This document shows positions 62,001 through 64,000 of a stretch of DNA of 64,000 bases, piece after piece (the stretch's first letter is position 1; each line of letters opens with the position of its first letter). Under the pieces are notes generated by a model that ran no database searches, had not been told where the DNA came from, and saw nothing but the letters and a program-made list of their open reading frames with translations. Made by a program: the position numbers and the translations under genes. Source of the DNA: Mesostigma viride (lineage: Eukaryota > Streptophyta > Mesostigmatophyceae > Mesostigmatales > Mesostigmataceae); assembly GCA_009746045.1 (NCBI GenBank), contig RPFO01000912.1:1-64000 (forward strand). Reading direction: 5' to 3'.

Positions 62001-63757
62001 GACTCCACATACCTGACCCGTCCTCATGAGCCGGTCAGCAGGACCCTTTCTGACTATTCCGCACAGGGAGCTAATTGAGGTTACGAGGGTGAACCATGCG
62101 GTTGGCGGAGCTGGATTGAATACAAACAACCTGCGCTCAGGCCCCTGGCCAGCAAACCTTAGAATGGATAGACCCAGTAAGTCCCTTACAGCAGACAGTA
62201 CCTGCACCCCGGATAATCACTAGCTTTTCCCTCTAGTTAGATTGTCACAGGTTCCATTGCTTTTTTCCAAGTACTTTCCCTCTAAACTGCCCGGGTCCTA
62301 ACGGCAATCCACTCCCTGGCCTGTTGATTCATGTGCATTAACTCCGTCGTGTGATGCTTATCACACCCCGCCAATCAAACCTACGCCAAACCTCCATCAA
62401 GCAACCCTTGTATGTACCGCTGTGCTTCCGCCTCTTGGCCGACTTCTCTGCAGACGGCAGCAGCCCCGTGGGTCCCTGGGAGCTCTGGCTGCCGAGCACA
62501 TAGTGCTGCCCCCGCACCACAAACACATCCTCATCCTGCGTGCAGGACAACCCCACGGGTTGGGGGCGAGGGGTATGTGATGCCAGGGAGTTATTGGTGA
62601 GGGTCAGTTCCAGATCGCGCCAGGAGGTTTACCGACCGGCCAGTAAATGATATTATGTAGGGGAAAAGATGCCACTAGCATCGTAATGGTTTATGGGATC
62701 GTGGGAGGCATATAAGGATACTCAATTAAACAGGAGCTCTAGCAGCTGGTAGGGTGCCAGGTGCCATGTCCTGGCGAGGCCACGTCCTGAATGACCAGCA
62801 GCCAGTCTCTCACGCAGGAGGATTATGATGTAGCAACCTTGTCCAGCATTAGGGTAGGTGGCAGATGTTGCGGAGGTGTATTTTAGGAAGAGTGGCAAGA
62901 GGAGGGCGCCGTTGCGGAGGTGTATTTTAGGAAGCGTGGCGAGAGGAGGGAGCGGACATGTGCTGCATCGTGCCATTACCTTACAAAATACAGTCAAGGG
63001 GACTTGGGAAATCTAGGGATGCTTCACCACACTCATGCACCCATCTATCGCAGGGCCTTGCGACTTGGGGAGATTGACGACTTGGGGTAAGATGAATGTC
63101 AGGAATGACTTTTTGCCTGGGATAGCTTGAATGAGCTGAGCATGTTGGTGCAGACTGTGTGGGAACGCAATCACTTCCCCTGCGCACCGCCTCCTGACGT
63201 CAGTCCTATTCTAACCGTGACTATAACAGAAATGACATGCCGTCAGCCACCTACTTAACACACAACAAGCATACCGGATGCCTAGAATGTATCAGTTCTT
63301 GTTGTTGATGACTGCGTCTAGGGCCCCCCTTAGGGACGAATGGCCGCCCATCTGGATGTGATGATTCCCCGCCTGACCCATGGGCAAGGTTTGGTAGAGC
63401 TTTAATGGGTTGGTTGCCATTCAAACCCATCGCCCTCACTATGGTCACACGACCAGAGTGAGCAAGTGAGCAGGAGCAGTAGCATTTAAGTTTACAAACA
63501 AGCATGTCTGCTAAGAGGGCGATTCTGTATACATATGAGATGCTACGTTAACACTTGGCAGAAGAGGTAAGACGGAATCATGCATTCCAAAACACTTACC
63601 TGCACCGCAGGTCGGAGCGGCTGGTTGCCAATCAGGTCGTACGAGATGTTCAGCGTCACGTTGGCGACCTTGCCATGGCCGGCGCCCTGCAAGAGGCTGG
63701 CATCATGCCGCTGGATGATGGCGGACGATATCTTGACAAGGAACGCGCTGGCATCCT
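52973..63757 (-). CDS. Alpha-kleisin cohesin subunit (Rad21/Scc1 or Rec8 type), 13 exons visible, 5' end missing
   Basis: Exons, 5' to 3' on minus: 63757-63600, 62535-62418, 61578-61509, 60759-60662, 60179-60058, 59295-59128, 58441-58337, 57642-57406, 56535-56418, 55627-55485, 54658-54568, 54071-53929, 53055-52973. All have AG/GT borders and matching phases except 58337 to 57642, where phase does not fit and the donor is unsure. Recognised kleisin parts: AKEDITLVEA (61.5 kb), acidic-Pro linkers, EISAETFGAWLQDTSDIVR (59.2 kb), IDKHTQAMISFLREAF, and the C-terminal winged helix NRASRVFYQICVLASTRY then PYGDI, which binds the SMC1 head. Cohesin holds sister chromatids together. The N-terminal SMC3-binding domain is not in the window. 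The two first exons are joined by phase only. Confidence 0.75.
53929..54071 (-). CDS. Kleisin penultimate exon (start of winged helix)
   Basis: Encodes FLREAFVRRPDEDG, then SLLSMAAGLSKNRASRVFYQIC. Acceptor CCCGCAG, donor GTGCGT. The N-R-x-x-A/S-x-x-F-Y pattern is the family's winged-helix signature. Confidence 0.8.
55253..55467. repeat. 43-bp minisatellite, five units, in a kleisin intron
   Basis: Five near-identical units of the form GATATAGCGGCATCCATCC plus ATGAACCCGATGATGCCACAA and a short spacer. On the gene strand it begins only 16 nt after the donor site of exon 55627-55485. Confidence 0.85.
59128..59295 (-). CDS. Kleisin central exon (SDIV segment)
   Basis: Encodes RRVLLDEAVEISAETFGAWL then QDTSDIVRARRVA. 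The hydrophobic-acidic lead and W-L-Q-D-T-S-D-I-V match the central region of Rad21 proteins that contacts the SA/Scc3 subunit. Phase 0 at both borders. Confidence 0.75.
60300..60375. repeat. Short tandem repeat in a kleisin intron
   Basis: Three copies of a GCATGGCAGGACCAGC-type unit followed by CACCCGTGCATGGCAG. Confidence 0.6.
61560..61770. repeat. Local duplication of a kleisin splice acceptor region
   Basis: The acceptor and exon start GCAGCCAAGGAGGAC (minus strand, around 61578) recurs near 61728 (GCAGCCAAGGAGGACCTCAC), each with a downstream-related flank containing GCATGCCC. Only the 61578 copy continues into the conserved exon. Confidence 0.55.
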
Positions 63758-64000
63758 CTGGGGAAGGACAGGCGAGGAGGGGGGATGATCAACACATCGG
63801 CAAGCAGTCAAGGAGCTACCCAGAAACATACCTCAAGATACGTGGGTGCTCCACCACGTACGTTTAGAGAAAGGAGACTATGCAGTATAGCAAAGGAGCT
63901 GCAGGGATCTATACACGAATGAGCGCACAAAATTAAAAAAACAGGAAAAGAAAGGCAAAGGAAGGCGAAACGAACTGTGGCCCGATTCCAATGTACCATG
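63758..64000. other. Right edge, upstream kleisin sequence
   Basis: A possible donor (CTTGAGGTATGT, minus, near 63827) follows a short frame VVEHPRILR, but its phase does not fit the exon at 63757, so it is not joined. The rest has no recognised feature. Confidence 0.3.

Overview
The window looks like nuclear DNA of a microbial eukaryote, most likely a green alga. Evidence: introns with GT-AG ends, an intron-containing tRNA gene, TTTAGGG-type telomere-like repeats, a many-exon cohesin gene, and dense non-LTR retrotransposon debris. The species cannot be named from the sequence alone.

Region 1 (1 to about 17.65 kb) is the right-hand part of an integrated DNA virus of Polinton-like virus (PLV) type; its left end lies outside the window. 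Two divergent gene blocks meet at a 24-bp promoter gap (10108-10131). The leftward block is structural: a double-jelly-roll-type major capsid protein, a penton-like minor capsid protein, a small amphipathic protein, a basic zinc-finger protein, an Ig-repeat fibre and a 1103-residue putative spike. The rightward block handles DNA: coiled-coil/AT-hook protein, A32/FtsK-type packaging ATPase, AT-hook protein, tyrosine recombinase, and a primase joined to a UL9-like SF2 helicase. Several genes carry frameshifts, two at C6/G6 runs. The block ends in four nested palindromes at about 111-bp spacing and a short telomere-like tract. No DNA polymerase or maturation protease is visible.

Region 2 (17.65-52 kb) is host repeat sequence with a few genes. 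It holds a CAAX-ended coiled-coil protein gene (21876-23054, two exons), a tRNA-Val(UAC) with a 10-nt intron (30967-31049), and a two-exon gene ending in a CvfB/YitL-type winged helix (39818-41228). The repeats are at least two LINE families (called A and B here), ORF1-only retroposons with tails and target-site duplications (TSDs), a SINE-like insert, two TIR elements, and a 7.75-kb Mutator-like element (31199-38945) with 1.87-kb inverted repeats, a 10-bp TSD and long octanucleotide arrays. LINE B and the ORF1-only elements share a small 3' stem-loop (CTCC-CAAC-GGAG) before a simple-repeat tail, which suggests a shared retrotransposition machinery.

Region 3 (52.9-63.8 kb, minus strand) is a many-exon alpha-kleisin (Rad21/Scc1 or Rec8 type) cohesin gene. 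Its C-terminal winged helix, central SDIV segment and most exon phases can be followed. The 5' end, which should encode the conserved N-terminal kleisin domain, lies beyond the right edge.
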